Part shown: positions 17,663 to 25,270 of the stretch, in pieces
How the letters are laid out: the number at the start of each line of letters is the position of its first letter
How positions within the stretch are numbered: the stretch's first letter is position 1
Assembly: GCA_900316275.1 (NCBI GenBank)
Contig: ONCF01000033.1
Location: forward strand, 1 to 40,396
DNA: 40,396 nucleotides
DNA from: an uncultured Veillonellaceae bacterium
GTDB lineage: Bacteria; Bacillota; Negativicutes; Selenomonadales; Selenomonadaceae
Direction of reading: 5' to 3'
Notes under the pieces: model-generated
Seen by the model: the letters and a program-made list of their open reading frames with translations, nothing else
Databases searched by the model: none
What the model was told of the DNA's origin: nothing
Translations under genes and position numbers: made by a program

Positions 17663-18295
17663 ATGGACATCGTAACCTTGCCCGTGGTGCAGACGCTGCT
17701 GCTGGCCATCATGTTTCTGGCCCTGCTGGTGGAAATCAAGACGGGCGGCATGGGCGGCGGCATTATGCTGGGCATTGTAGCGGCAGGCGTGTTCTGGGGC
17801 AGCCGTTATGTGGAGGGACTTGTAGATTTATACCAGATTGCCATTTTTCTCGTGGGCATTCTCTGCATCATTGTGGAGTTGCTCATGCCGACTGTGGGCC
17901 TGCTCGCGGGTGTCGGTGTGGCGGCGCTGCTCTACAGCGTGCTGCTGGCGCTCGGCGGTGATATCAGCGCGTTGACGGCCATGGGCCTCGCGCTCGTGCT
18001 GGCCATCGCGGGCTTTGCGCTCATCGTGAAGCGCCTGCCCTCGAGCCGTCTGTGGGCAAAATTCGTGCTGCACGACCGCTCGACGTCACAGCGCGGTTTC
18101 GTGAGCGCCGAGACACCGAACGAGCTCGTCGGTCAGGAGGGCACTGTGCTCACGGAACTGCGCCCCGCAGGCTCGGTGCAACTCGGCGAGCGTATCGTCG
18201 ACGTGGTGTCGGAGGGTGCGTTCGTAGCCAAAGGCGAGCGCGTACGCGTGATTGCCGCCAACGGCGCGCGCGTCGTCGTACGCCGCGTGGGTTGA
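17663..18295 (+). CDS. NfeD family membrane protein
   Basis: This 210-residue protein has four or more hydrophobic segments in its first 125 residues (for example [36 protein letters not shown] and [18 protein letters not shown]). A soluble C-terminal OB-fold NfeD domain follows ([19 protein letters not shown], ending [20 protein letters not shown]). NfeD proteins are partners of flotillin-like proteins in membrane microdomains, and the next gene is floA. No N-terminal ClpP-like protease domain is present, so it is the short form. ATG 17663 follows AGGAGGCAG; the longer frame starting at 17642 lacks such a site. Confidence 0.92.
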   Translation: MDIVTLPVVQTLLLAIMFLALLVEIKTGGMGGGIMLGIVAAGVFWGSRYVEGLVDLYQIAIFLVGILCIIVELLMPTVGLLAGVGVAALLYSVLLALGGDISALTAMGLALVLAIAGFALIVKRLPSSRLWAKFVLHDRSTSQRGFVSAETPNELVGQEGTVLTELRPAGSVQLGERIVDVVSEGAFVAKGERVRVIAANGARVVVRRVG

Positions 18296-18339
18296 GGTGC
18301 ATTATGTATTATCATTGGTCTTATCAGGGAGGTTTCAGC

Positions 18340-19338
18340 ATGGGTTCGTTAATCGGTTCGGGGTTCTTTCTGGTTTTAGTCATCGCGGCGGTGATGATTT
18401 TCCTGCATTTCGTGCCACTGGGGTTGTGGATTTCCGCGCTGGCCGCCGATGTGCGGGTGGGCATCATTACGCTCGTGGGCATGCGTATGCGTCGTGTGCC
18501 ACCCGCGAAAATTATCCTGCCGCTTATCAAGGCGAACAAGGCAGGTCTCGACGTGCAGGTCAACCAGCTGGAGGCCCACTACCTCGCGGGTGGTAATGTC
18601 GATAAGGTCGTCGATGCGCTCATCGCGGCGCATCGCGCACAGATTCCCCTGTCGTTCGAGCGCTCGGCGGCCATCGACCTCGCGGGGCGCGACGTGCTCG
18701 AGGCCGTGCAGATGAGCGTCAATCCGAAGGTCATTGAGACGCCGATTGTCTCGGCTGTGGCGCGCAACGGCATCGAGCTGAAAATCAAGGCACGCGTGAC
18801 CGTGCGCGCGAATATCGACCGCCTCGTGGGTGGCGCGGGCGAGCCAACGATTATCGCACGCGTCGGCGAGGGCATCGTCACGACCGTGGGCTCGTCCGAG
18901 AGCCACAACGACGTGCTCGCCAATCCGGACGACATCTCGAAAACGGTGTTGGGCAAGGGCCTCGACGCGGGCACGGCGTTTGAAATTCTCTCCATTGATA
19001 TCGCGGATGTCGACGTGGGCCGCAATATCGGCGCGCAGCTGCAGACGGATCAGGCTGAGGCTGACAAGCGCATCGCGCAGGCCAAGGCCGAGGAACGTCG
19101 CGCTATGGCCGTGGCGAAGGAGCAGGAGATGAAGGCCTACACGCAGGAGATGGAAGCCAAGGTCGTCGAGGCGCAGTCCGAGGTGCCGCACGCGATGGCG
19201 CAGGCGCTGCGCGAGGGTAAGCTCGGCGTCATGGATTACTACAACCTGAACAACGTGCAGGCCGATACGGATATGCGTCAGGCCATCAGCCAGGCCGGTG
19301 GCAGCGGCAAGTTGCAGCCGCCTGCGTCCGCGAAGTAA
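18340..19338 (+). CDS. floA: Flotillin-like protein FloA
   Basis: FloA is a membrane scaffold protein that organises fluid microdomains. The 332-residue product starts [20 protein letters not shown] with a membrane-inserted hairpin, continues with [26 protein letters not shown] and an SPFH domain, and has a long Ala/Glu-rich coiled coil (about residues 230-290). The C-terminus contains [21 protein letters not shown], typical of FloA. A much longer frame exists upstream but overlaps nfeD. ATG 18340 follows GGGAGG and is the family start. It lies 44 bases behind nfeD and 12 bases before the next gene, so the three form one operon. Confidence 0.95.
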   Translation: MGSLIGSGFFLVLVIAAVMIFLHFVPLGLWISALAADVRVGIITLVGMRMRRVPPAKIILPLIKANKAGLDVQVNQLEAHYLAGGNVDKVVDALIAAHRAQIPLSFERSAAIDLAGRDVLEAVQMSVNPKVIETPIVSAVARNGIELKIKARVTVRANIDRLVGGAGEPTIIARVGEGIVTTVGSSESHNDVLANPDDISKTVLGKGLDAGTAFEILSIDIADVDVGRNIGAQLQTDQAEADKRIAQAKAEERRAMAVAKEQEMKAYTQEMEAKVVEAQSEVPHAMAQALREGKLGVMDYYNLNNVQADTDMRQAISQAGGSGKLQPPASAK

Positions 19339-19350
19339 GGGGGCACGCAT

Positions 19351-19926
19351 ATGGGCGATTTTATCGTCTTCCTCATCTTCGCTGTACTCATCTGGCTCAT
19401 CGACAAAGTGGATAACAAGCGCAAGCCGGTGCCGAAGCAGTCACGGCGCAAGTCGGGCAGGACGCTCAGGCACGAGGCCGGGCAACGTCAGGCAGATGTG
19501 CCGTTGCCGCCGGTGCCCGCGCCGTGGCCCGAGCAGCAGCGGCAGCAGCCCGAGGTACAGCCAGAGCCACAGATAGTCTGGGATATACCCGCACCGCCTG
19601 AGCGTGCGGAGCAGCAGGTCTACCGCGAGCCAGGGGCTGTTCTGCAAAATATGCAGGAAGCAGCGGCCGAGGCGGCGGACGAGGCGGCACGCATGGCAGC
19701 CTATGAAGCGGCACGGGCAGCTGAGGACGCCGCCATTCGCGCGCAGGAGCAGGCCGAGTATCAGCGGCAGGCAAAACTGCCGGGGACGCAGCCGGAGCGC
19801 AAGCCTCTAAGTTTGACGCCGGAGACGGCTATGCAGGCCGTGGCACTCAGTGTCATACTGGCCCCGCCACGGGCGCGTACACCGCGTCGCTACGGTTTTG
19901 GCGGTATGTACAAAAAGAAATCATGA
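19351..19926 (+). CDS. Small membrane-anchored low-complexity protein downstream of floA
   Basis: I do not recognise this 191-residue protein as a named family. It begins with one membrane helix, MGDFIVFLIFAVLIWLID, followed by a basic patch (NKRKPVPKQSRRKSGR) that would stay inside the cell. A Pro/Gln/Glu-rich segment comes next, then an Ala/Glu/Arg-rich, probably helical stretch (about residues 100-140) and a basic tail (YGFGGMYKKKS). It starts 12 bases after floA with an AAGGGGG site, in the place of the small gene yqfB in Bacillus, though I see no clear sequence likeness. Context suggests a role with FloA and NfeD. Confidence 0.75.
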   Translation: MGDFIVFLIFAVLIWLIDKVDNKRKPVPKQSRRKSGRTLRHEAGQRQADVPLPPVPAPWPEQQRQQPEVQPEPQIVWDIPAPPERAEQQVYREPGAVLQNMQEAAAEAADEAARMAAYEAARAAEDAAIRAQEQAEYQRQAKLPGTQPERKPLSLTPETAMQAVALSVILAPPRARTPRRYGFGGMYKKKS

Positions 19927-19951
19927 CAAGTGACGCGAAATGTAGTAAAAT
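19923..19951 (+). promoter_or_regulatory. Probable promoter of the prenyl diphosphate synthase gene
   Basis: ATGACA (19923-19928) and TAAAAT (19946-19951) are separated by 17 bases, each with one mismatch to consensus. It overlaps the stop codon of the preceding gene. A small TCGCG / CGCGA stem (20001-20018) lies in the leader. Confidence 0.55.
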
Positions 19952-20039
19952 GGATAAACGAGTGTAATACTGACTTGTTGAGAAATAAATTTTACTAACC
20001 TCGCGCCGGTGGACGCGAAGATATTTGTAGGTGATTGAT

Positions 20040-21011
20040 GTGTCAAACCCCATGTTTGATGTGATAAAGGGCGATTTGGAACAGCTGGAGGAGCATCTCC
20101 TGCAGGATGTGGCCTCACCCGAGGCGGACATCACGGAAATCGGCAGCCACCTTATCACATCCGGCGGCAAACGCATCCGGCCGGCGCTCTGCCTGCTGGC
20201 GGCGCACGGCGGGCCGGCCTTTGACCTCGCGCGCGTACTGCCGCTGGCCGCGGCGCTCGAGCTCATCCATACGGCCTCGCTCGTACATGACGACGTGATT
20301 GACGCGGCGGATACGCGGCGCGGCGCGGCGACGGTTAATGCGAAATGGGGTAACCAGATTGCCATCCTTTCCGGTGATTTCGTTTTTGCCCGCGCGTTCG
20401 CGCTCGTGGCGGAGCAGAACTACGGCGGCTTTGTGCTGAAGGCACTGGCGGACCTCGTGGGCAATCTGAGCGTGGGGGAAATCATTCAGGACCGCAACGT
20501 CTATCAGGCGTCGCGCGACGTGGCGGACTACTACGCGCGCATCCAGAAAAAGACGGCCGATTTCCTCGAGACCTGTTGCGCGCTCGGCGGCGAGGTCAGC
20601 GGCATGACGCGGGCGGATGTGGAGCAGCTCGCGGCCTATGGTCACGCCATCGGCATGGCGTTCCAGATTACGGACGATTTGCTCGACATCCTCGAGACGG
20701 AGGCCCAGACGGGCAAGCCGGCGGGCAACGATATCCGCCAGGGCATCCTCACACTGCCGGTCATCCGCGCTATGGAGGTCAGCCCCGACGCGGCCGAGCT
20801 CGAGCGCATTGTCACGGACCCCGAGATGACGGAGGAGATGGCCCAGCGCGCGCTCACCATCGTGCGTGCTACGGACGGCGTGGAGCGCGCCCGGGCCAAG
20901 GCGGACGAGTACCTGGCCACAGCGAAGGCGAGCCTGCCCGCCAGCCTGCCGGCGGATATCCGCGAGGCCTTCGTCATGGTGGCGGACTTTATCGGCGACC
21001 GGGAATTTTAA
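20040..21011 (+). CDS. Long-chain polyprenyl diphosphate synthase
   Basis: This 323-residue all-helical enzyme condenses isopentenyl diphosphate units into the long chain used for quinone side chains. The first Asp-rich motif with its Arg pair is LVHDDVIDAADTRRG and the second is FQITDDLLDILE. GGKRIRPALCLLAAHG marks the substrate-binding region near the N-terminus. The product chain length cannot be read with certainty; a hepta- or octaprenyl synthase is likely. The frame is open from GTG 20031, but GTG 20040 lies 5 bases behind AGGTGA and gives the start SNPMFDVIKGD. The downstream UbiD and UbiA genes fit a quinone pathway. Confidence 0.93.
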   Translation: MSNPMFDVIKGDLEQLEEHLLQDVASPEADITEIGSHLITSGGKRIRPALCLLAAHGGPAFDLARVLPLAAALELIHTASLVHDDVIDAADTRRGAATVNAKWGNQIAILSGDFVFARAFALVAEQNYGGFVLKALADLVGNLSVGEIIQDRNVYQASRDVADYYARIQKKTADFLETCCALGGEVSGMTRADVEQLAAYGHAIGMAFQITDDLLDILETEAQTGKPAGNDIRQGILTLPVIRAMEVSPDAAELERIVTDPEMTEEMAQRALTIVRATDGVERARAKADEYLATAKASLPASLPADIREAFVMVADFIGDREF

Positions 21012-21079
21012 AGTGTAATGCCCAAAACGCTATATGAATTTATCATGTTAGCATTAGTGATATTTATGGAGGACAGGAC

Positions 21080-21466
21080 ATGTTTGGCATCGGCTTCCCC
21101 GAACTCGTACTCATTCTCGTCGTCGGCCTCATCGTTTTCGGTCCGGGCAAGCTGCCGGAGATGGCGCGTCAGATTGGCAAGGGCCTGCGCGAATTCCGCC
21201 GTGCTTCAGCCGCGCTGCAGCAGGCCATCAACGAGCCGCAGGAGGCCGTGAAGACGGCCGTTAAGCCGCAGCCGCATCTGCAGGCCACGTCGCAGACTCA
21301 GACTGTTGCGCAGCCGGCTGCCACGGCCCAGGCGGCACCTGAGACCGCAACGACACAGGCGGCCGCTGCGAGTACCACGGCACAGGCGACCGCGGCTGCG
21401 CCAACGGAAACAGCGGCGGCATTGGCCACCACGGCGGCTGACCAGCAGTCTGCCACCAAGCAATAA
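21080..21466 (+). CDS. tatA: Twin-arginine translocase subunit TatA/TatB-like, long form
   Basis: This 128-residue protein starts with the TatA hallmark MFGIGFPELVLILVVGLIVF, one membrane helix, followed by the FGPGKLPEMARQIGKGLREFR hinge and amphipathic helix. The remaining 80 residues are an unusually long Ala/Thr/Gln-rich tail, probably disordered. By length it could act as the TatB-like partner of the shorter TatA encoded next. ATG 21080 follows TGGAGGACAGG. A terminator separates it from the second tatA gene. Confidence 0.9.
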   Translation: MFGIGFPELVLILVVGLIVFGPGKLPEMARQIGKGLREFRRASAALQQAINEPQEAVKTAVKPQPHLQATSQTQTVAQPAATAQAAPETATTQAAAASTTAQATAAAPTETAAALATTAADQQSATKQ

Positions 21467-21477
21467 AACAACATATG

Positions 21478-21508
21478 AGCAGTCGGTTCAGGCCGGACTG
21501 CTTTTTCT
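21478..21508 (+). terminator. Terminator after the long tatA gene
   Basis: AGCAGTC pairs with GACTGCT around an 11-base loop, followed by a T-rich run (TTTTCTTT). Confidence 0.75.
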
Positions 21509-21580
21509 TTAAGGCGCGGCAAGGCGTAGTCTGGTTGCCCAAAGTATAAACAATACTTATTTTGTGGCAGTCACTAATGA

Positions 21581-21609
21581 TTGAGATTTTTCGTGACAGC
21601 CTGTATAAT
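21581..21609 (+). promoter_or_regulatory. Sigma-A promoter of the tatA-tatC-ubiD operon
   Basis: TTGAGA (21581-21586) and a perfect TATAAT (21604-21609) are separated by 17 bases, about 40 bases before the second tatA start. Confidence 0.75.
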
Positions 21610-21649
21610 AGGTTTATGTGTTATTGACAGACATTAGGAGGAAATGAAC

Positions 21650-21862
21650 ATGTTTGGATTAGGTGTACCAGAGCTCGTACTCATTCTGATTATCGGCCTC
21701 GTCATCTTTGGCCCGGGCAAGCTGCCGGGCGTGGGCAAGGCGCTGGGCCAGAGCATCCGCGAGTTCAAGAATGCCAACAAGGATGAAAAGAAGGACGAGC
21801 AGATGATCAACGTGACCGAGCAGCCGAAAGAGCTGGCGGACAAGACGGACGAGAAGAAATAA
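21650..21862 (+). CDS. tatA: Twin-arginine translocase subunit TatA, short form
   Basis: TatA forms the protein-conducting part of the Tat system, which exports folded proteins. The 70-residue product has one membrane helix (FGLGVPELVLILIIGLVIFG), then FGPGKLPGVGKALGQSIREF, and a charged Lys/Glu/Asp tail. An ATG at 21644 is in frame, but ATG 21650 is better placed 7-8 bases behind AGGAGGA and gives the usual MFG start. tatC follows after 18 bases, so they are co-transcribed. Confidence 0.94.
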   Translation: MFGLGVPELVLILIIGLVIFGPGKLPGVGKALGQSIREFKNANKDEKKDEQMINVTEQPKELADKTDEKK

Positions 21863-21880
21863 GTGCGGTGAGAGGGATTC

Positions 21881-22696
21881 ATGGCGGAAGAAAATAAAGA
21901 AGCTCAGGCGGCGCAGGCGCCGGCCGTAGCACCGCCTGCCGCCCCGACGGAGTTCGAGACGTTCGAGGAGGAGCAGCCTGCAGCCGGGGAGGAACAGCTC
22001 GACGACGGCAGCATGTCGTTGACGGCGCATCTCACGGAGCTGCGCAGCCGCCTCATCAAGAGCCTCGTGGCCGTGGCCATCGGCAGCTGTGTAGGCTATT
22101 ACTTCATCGAAGACATCATGCACTACCTGACACTGCCGGCGGGCAAGCTCTACTACATGCAGCCGTCGGAGGCGTTCTTCACCTATTTGAAGGTTGCCGT
22201 GGTCGTGGGTTTCCTGCTGGCGCTGCCGGTCATCTTTTTCCATGTCTGGCGGTTTTTCCTGCCGGCGCTCACGCATACGGAGCGCGTAGTGCTCGGCGTC
22301 ATAGTGCCCACGTCGGTCGTGCTGTTTTTCTGCGGCCTGGCGTTTTCGTTCTTTCTCGTACTGCCCGCGGGCATTCGCTTTTTCCTCGGCTTTGGCACGA
22401 GCGAGCTCGAGGCGCTGTTTTCGGTCGATAAATATTTCGACTTTGTCATCTGGTTTGTGCTGCCGTTCGGCTTCGTCTTTGAGCTGCCGCTCGTGATTAC
22501 GATTCTCGGCAAGCTCGGCTTCGTGACGTCCGAGTTCCTCGGCAAGCACATGCGCATCGTCATCTTTTTGTCCTTCGTGGCGGCGGCCATTATCACGCCG
22601 ACGCCCGATGTGTTCACGCAGTCGATGATTGCGCTGCCGATGATTGTGCTCTACGGTGTGGGCTATCTGATTGTACGCTTTATTTTGCGTCGCTAA
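21881..22696 (+). CDS. tatC: Twin-arginine translocase subunit TatC
   Basis: TatC recognises the twin-arginine signal peptide and forms the core of the translocase. The 271-residue protein has six predicted membrane helices. The conserved MSLTAHLTELRSRLIKS precedes the first helix and the family stretch GFVFELPLVITILGKLGFV lies in the middle. The N-terminus carries an extra acidic and Ala/Pro-rich segment of about 45 residues before the conserved part. It is behind tatA in the same operon, and ubiD starts 15 bases after its stop. Confidence 0.95.
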   Translation: MAEENKEAQAAQAPAVAPPAAPTEFETFEEEQPAAGEEQLDDGSMSLTAHLTELRSRLIKSLVAVAIGSCVGYYFIEDIMHYLTLPAGKLYYMQPSEAFFTYLKVAVVVGFLLALPVIFFHVWRFFLPALTHTERVVLGVIVPTSVVLFFCGLAFSFFLVLPAGIRFFLGFGTSELEALFSVDKYFDFVIWFVLPFGFVFELPLVITILGKLGFVTSEFLGKHMRIVIFLSFVAAAIITPTPDVFTQSMIALPMIVLYGVGYLIVRFILRR

Positions 22697-22711
22697 GCAG
22701 GAGGTAATACG

Positions 22712-24172
22712 TTGGCCTATCAGGATTTACGAGAGTTTATGGCGGCGCTCGAGCAGCGCGGCCTCTTGAAACGCATCACGACGGAGGTCGACCCCGAGCT
22801 GGAAATCACGGAGATTACCGACCGCGTCTCGAAAATGAGCGGGCGCAAAAATGTGGCACTGCTCTTTGAAAATGTCAAGGGCTCGAAGATGCCCGTGCTC
22901 ATGAATGCGTTCGGCAGCTATGAGCGCATGGCGCTGGCGCTGGGCGTGGAGAAACTCGACGATGTGGCGGACGAGTTGCGCGAGCTGCTCAAGCTGCCGT
23001 ATCTGACGATGAAAAACAAGATGAGTGTTGTTTCGCTCATCCCGAAGCTCAAAAATGCGGTCAATTTCCCGAAATACGTGAAAAATGCGCCGTGCCAGGA
23101 GGTCGTGGAGACGGAGCACCCGAATCTCGACGAGATTCCCATCCTCAAGTGCTGGCCGGATGATGGCGGCCCGTTCGTGACGTTGCCGCTCATCTTTACG
23201 AAAAATCCGCGCACGGGCAAGCGCAACGTGGGCATGTACCGCCTGCAGAAATACGACAGCCAGACGACGGGCATGCACTGGCATATTCACAAGAACGGCG
23301 CGGAGAATTACCGTGACACGAAGACGCTGGGCGGCGACCGCATCGAATGCGCCGTGGCCATCGGCACGGACCCCGTCGTGACCTACGCCGCGACGGCGCC
23401 GCTGCCGCGCGACGTGGACGAGATGGTCTTCGCCGGTTTTCTGCGTCACAAGCCCGTGGAGCTCGTGCAGTGCAAGACCGTGGATATCCAGGTGCCGGCG
23501 ACGGCGGAGATTATCCTCGAGGGCTATGTGCTGACGGACGAAAAGCGCCGTGAGGGGCCGTTCGGCGACCATACGGGCTACTATTCGCTCGCGGATGACT
23601 ACCCCGTGTTCCATATCACGGCCATTACGCACCGCAAGGACGCGATTTACAGCGCGACGGTCGTGGGCAAGCCGCCCATGGAGGACTGCTTCCTCGCCAA
23701 GGCGACGGAGCGCATTTTCCTGCCGCTGCTGCAGCAGATGCTGCCGGAGGTCATTGACATCAACATGCCGCTGGAGGGCGTGTTCCACGATTGTTGCATC
23801 GTTTCCATCAAGAAGTCTTACCCCATGCAGGCGCGCAAGGTCATGCACGCGTTCTGGGGCATGGGCCAGATGATGAACGTCAAGATGATTATCGTCGTCG
23901 ACGCGCATGTGGACGTGCAGAACATCAGCGAGGTCGCCTGGCGCGTGTTCAACAACATCGACGCGGAGCACGATTTGGAAATCGTGCACGGCCCGCTCGA
24001 TGTGCTCGACCATTCGTCGCCGATGGCGAAGTGGGGCGCGAAGCTCGGCATCGACGCCACGAAGACCTGGCCCGAGGAGGGCCACAGCCGCGAGTGGCCG
24101 GACGAGGTCGGCATGACGGAGGAAATCCGTCGCCGCGTCGACGCGAAGTGGAGCGAGCTGGGACTGGACTGA
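22712..24172 (+). CDS. UbiD-family decarboxylase (probable quinone biosynthesis)
   Basis: UbiD enzymes decarboxylate aromatic acids using prenylated FMN. The 486-residue protein carries the family signature REGPFGDHTGYYS in the middle, the N-terminal YQDLREFMAALEQRGLLKRI, and a C-terminal WPEEGHSREWPDEVGM. The start is TTG 22712, 5-6 bases behind AGGAGGTAA. The position between tatC and a UbiA-type prenyltransferase, with a polyprenyl synthase nearby, points to quinone synthesis: either MqnL-like in the futalosine menaquinone route or ubiquinone-like chemistry. Which one cannot be decided without the mqnABCD or men genes. No UbiX partner is in the window. Confidence 0.9.
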   Translation: MAYQDLREFMAALEQRGLLKRITTEVDPELEITEITDRVSKMSGRKNVALLFENVKGSKMPVLMNAFGSYERMALALGVEKLDDVADELRELLKLPYLTMKNKMSVVSLIPKLKNAVNFPKYVKNAPCQEVVETEHPNLDEIPILKCWPDDGGPFVTLPLIFTKNPRTGKRNVGMYRLQKYDSQTTGMHWHIHKNGAENYRDTKTLGGDRIECAVAIGTDPVVTYAATAPLPRDVDEMVFAGFLRHKPVELVQCKTVDIQVPATAEIILEGYVLTDEKRREGPFGDHTGYYSLADDYPVFHITAITHRKDAIYSATVVGKPPMEDCFLAKATERIFLPLLQQMLPEVIDINMPLEGVFHDCCIVSIKKSYPMQARKVMHAFWGMGQMMNVKMIIVVDAHVDVQNISEVAWRVFNNIDAEHDLEIVHGPLDVLDHSSPMAKWGAKLGIDATKTWPEEGHSREWPDEVGMTEEIRRRVDAKWSELGLD

Positions 24173-24222
24173 GCGGCAGTCGCAGACTGACGCGAAGGCA
24201 AGTACATTTATAGAGCTGAGAG

Positions 24223-24272
24223 TTGGGAGTTGAGAGTTGTGAGTATTGCAGCCGGCTCCCAATTTTTGTTTT
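24223..24272 (+). terminator. Terminator-like hairpin before the UbiA gene
   Basis: TTGGGAG (24223-24229) and CTCCCAA (24256-24262) form a stem around a long loop that repeats GAGTTG units, followed by TTTTTG and TTTTT. It separates ubiD from the prenyltransferase gene, though no new promoter is evident between them, so partial read-through is likely. Confidence 0.6.
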
Positions 24273-24285
24273 TGGAAGTGATGGT

Positions 24286-25134
24286 TTGATAGATATTAAG
24301 GCGCATATCAACAATGTGGCGCTGCATCATACGATTTTTGATTTACCGTTCGCCTTTATGGGCGCGTTCCTCGCGGCGGGCGGACACCCACGGCTCTGGG
24401 ACATCATCTGGATTGCCCTGGCCATTACGGCGGGGCGCGCGGCGGCGATGGCCATGGACAACCTCGCCGACCTGAAATACGACAGCCAGCAGCCGCGCCT
24501 CGCCTACCGCGCCATGGTGGCAGGGCGCATCAGCAAGCGTGAGGCCAAGATTTTCATCGTGCTCTGCCTCCTCATTATGGTGCTGGCGGTGCTGCAGCTG
24601 CAGCCCATCTGCATTTACCTGCTGCCCGTGGCGGCCGTGCCCTGTCTCGTCTATCCCTATATGAAGCGCGTGACGGGCTGGGTGCATTTGTTCCTCGGTC
24701 TCGCCATTGCCATGGCACCCGCGGGCGGCTGGGTCGGCGTCTCGGGCAAGATTACGCTGCCGCTCATCGTGCTCAGTCTGGCCGTGGCGCTCTGGATTGG
24801 CGCGTTTGATGCCATGTATGGCGCACAGGACGAGGCGTTCGACCGCAGTCAGGGCCTGCATTCGCTCGCCGTGTCCTACGGCGCCGAGGGCGCGTTCCGC
24901 ATTTCGGCTGTGCTGCACGTCGTTTGCATTATCTGCTTTGCGGCCGTCGGTGTACTGCTGGGCCTCGGCTGGTTCTACTATGTGGGCGTGGCCATTGCGG
25001 CCGCGACGCTTGTTTACCAGCATCACATCATCGGCCCGCACGATTTCCGCCGCGTCACGCAGGCGTATTTCATGCGCAACGGCATCGTCTCCGTGGCGAT
25101 TTTCCTGTGCACCTGGGTGAGCTTTTACCTGTGA
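24286..25134 (+). CDS. UbiA-family 4-hydroxybenzoate polyprenyltransferase-like protein
   Basis: This 282-residue membrane enzyme would attach a polyprenyl chain to an aromatic ring. It has about eight hydrophobic helices. The first Asp-rich motif is DNLADLKYD within MAMDNLADLKYDSQQPRLAYR, and the second is DAMYGAQDEAFDRSQGLHSL. The second motif is typical of the bacterial UbiA branch that includes MqnP. The frame runs upstream to 24223, but that part overlaps the terminator. TTG 24286, about 5 bases behind GGAAGTGA, gives the start IDIKAHINNVALHHTIFDLPF. The neighbouring UbiD and polyprenyl synthase suggest the three act in one pathway. Confidence 0.9.
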   Translation: MIDIKAHINNVALHHTIFDLPFAFMGAFLAAGGHPRLWDIIWIALAITAGRAAAMAMDNLADLKYDSQQPRLAYRAMVAGRISKREAKIFIVLCLLIMVLAVLQLQPICIYLLPVAAVPCLVYPYMKRVTGWVHLFLGLAIAMAPAGGWVGVSGKITLPLIVLSLAVALWIGAFDAMYGAQDEAFDRSQGLHSLAVSYGAEGAFRISAVLHVVCIICFAAVGVLLGLGWFYYVGVAIAAATLVYQHHIIGPHDFRRVTQAYFMRNGIVSVAIFLCTWVSFYL

Positions 25135-25157
25135 GGATATGATAACGTAAAGGCTGT

Positions 25158-25242
25158 GGCAATTTTGGCAGTATAGGGGACCATGATTAAGGTGTCAGCT
25201 CAGTTGAGACCAGCGTGGTTAACGCGATTAATCAGTGTTGCC
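25158..25242 (+). ncRNA. Candidate structured leader RNA of folD
   Basis: The 136-base gap before folD holds nested complementarity. GGCAA (25158-25162), or GGCA (25167-25170), can pair with TTGCC (25238-25242). Inside, TGATTAA (25184-25190) pairs exactly with TTAATCA (25228-25234). The enclosed bases form CTCA / TGAG (25200-25207) and GCG / CGC (25213-25225) hairpins, giving a three-way-junction shape. No T run follows, so any control would be at translation; the GGGAGGAG ribosome-binding site starts about 15 bases later. I could not match it to the THF or ZTP riboswitch consensus. The pairing is by eye and not computed. Confidence 0.4.
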
Positions 25243-25270
25243 CTAGGCTTACATATGAGGGAGGAGTTTT

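Noticed and set aside
18052-18339. N-terminal extension of floA
   Set aside because: The extension overlaps nfeD in another frame, is Arg-rich and lacks a ribosome-binding site; the family start at 18340 is clear.
22727-24262. 511-codon minus-strand frame opposite the UbiD gene
   Set aside because: Shadow frame; the plus strand has a complete UbiD with signatures.
25135-25270. Known THF or ZTP riboswitch before folD
   Set aside because: I looked for the conserved ZTP (CCGCCUGGGCA-type) and THF riboswitch motifs and found neither, so I report only a candidate unnamed structure.
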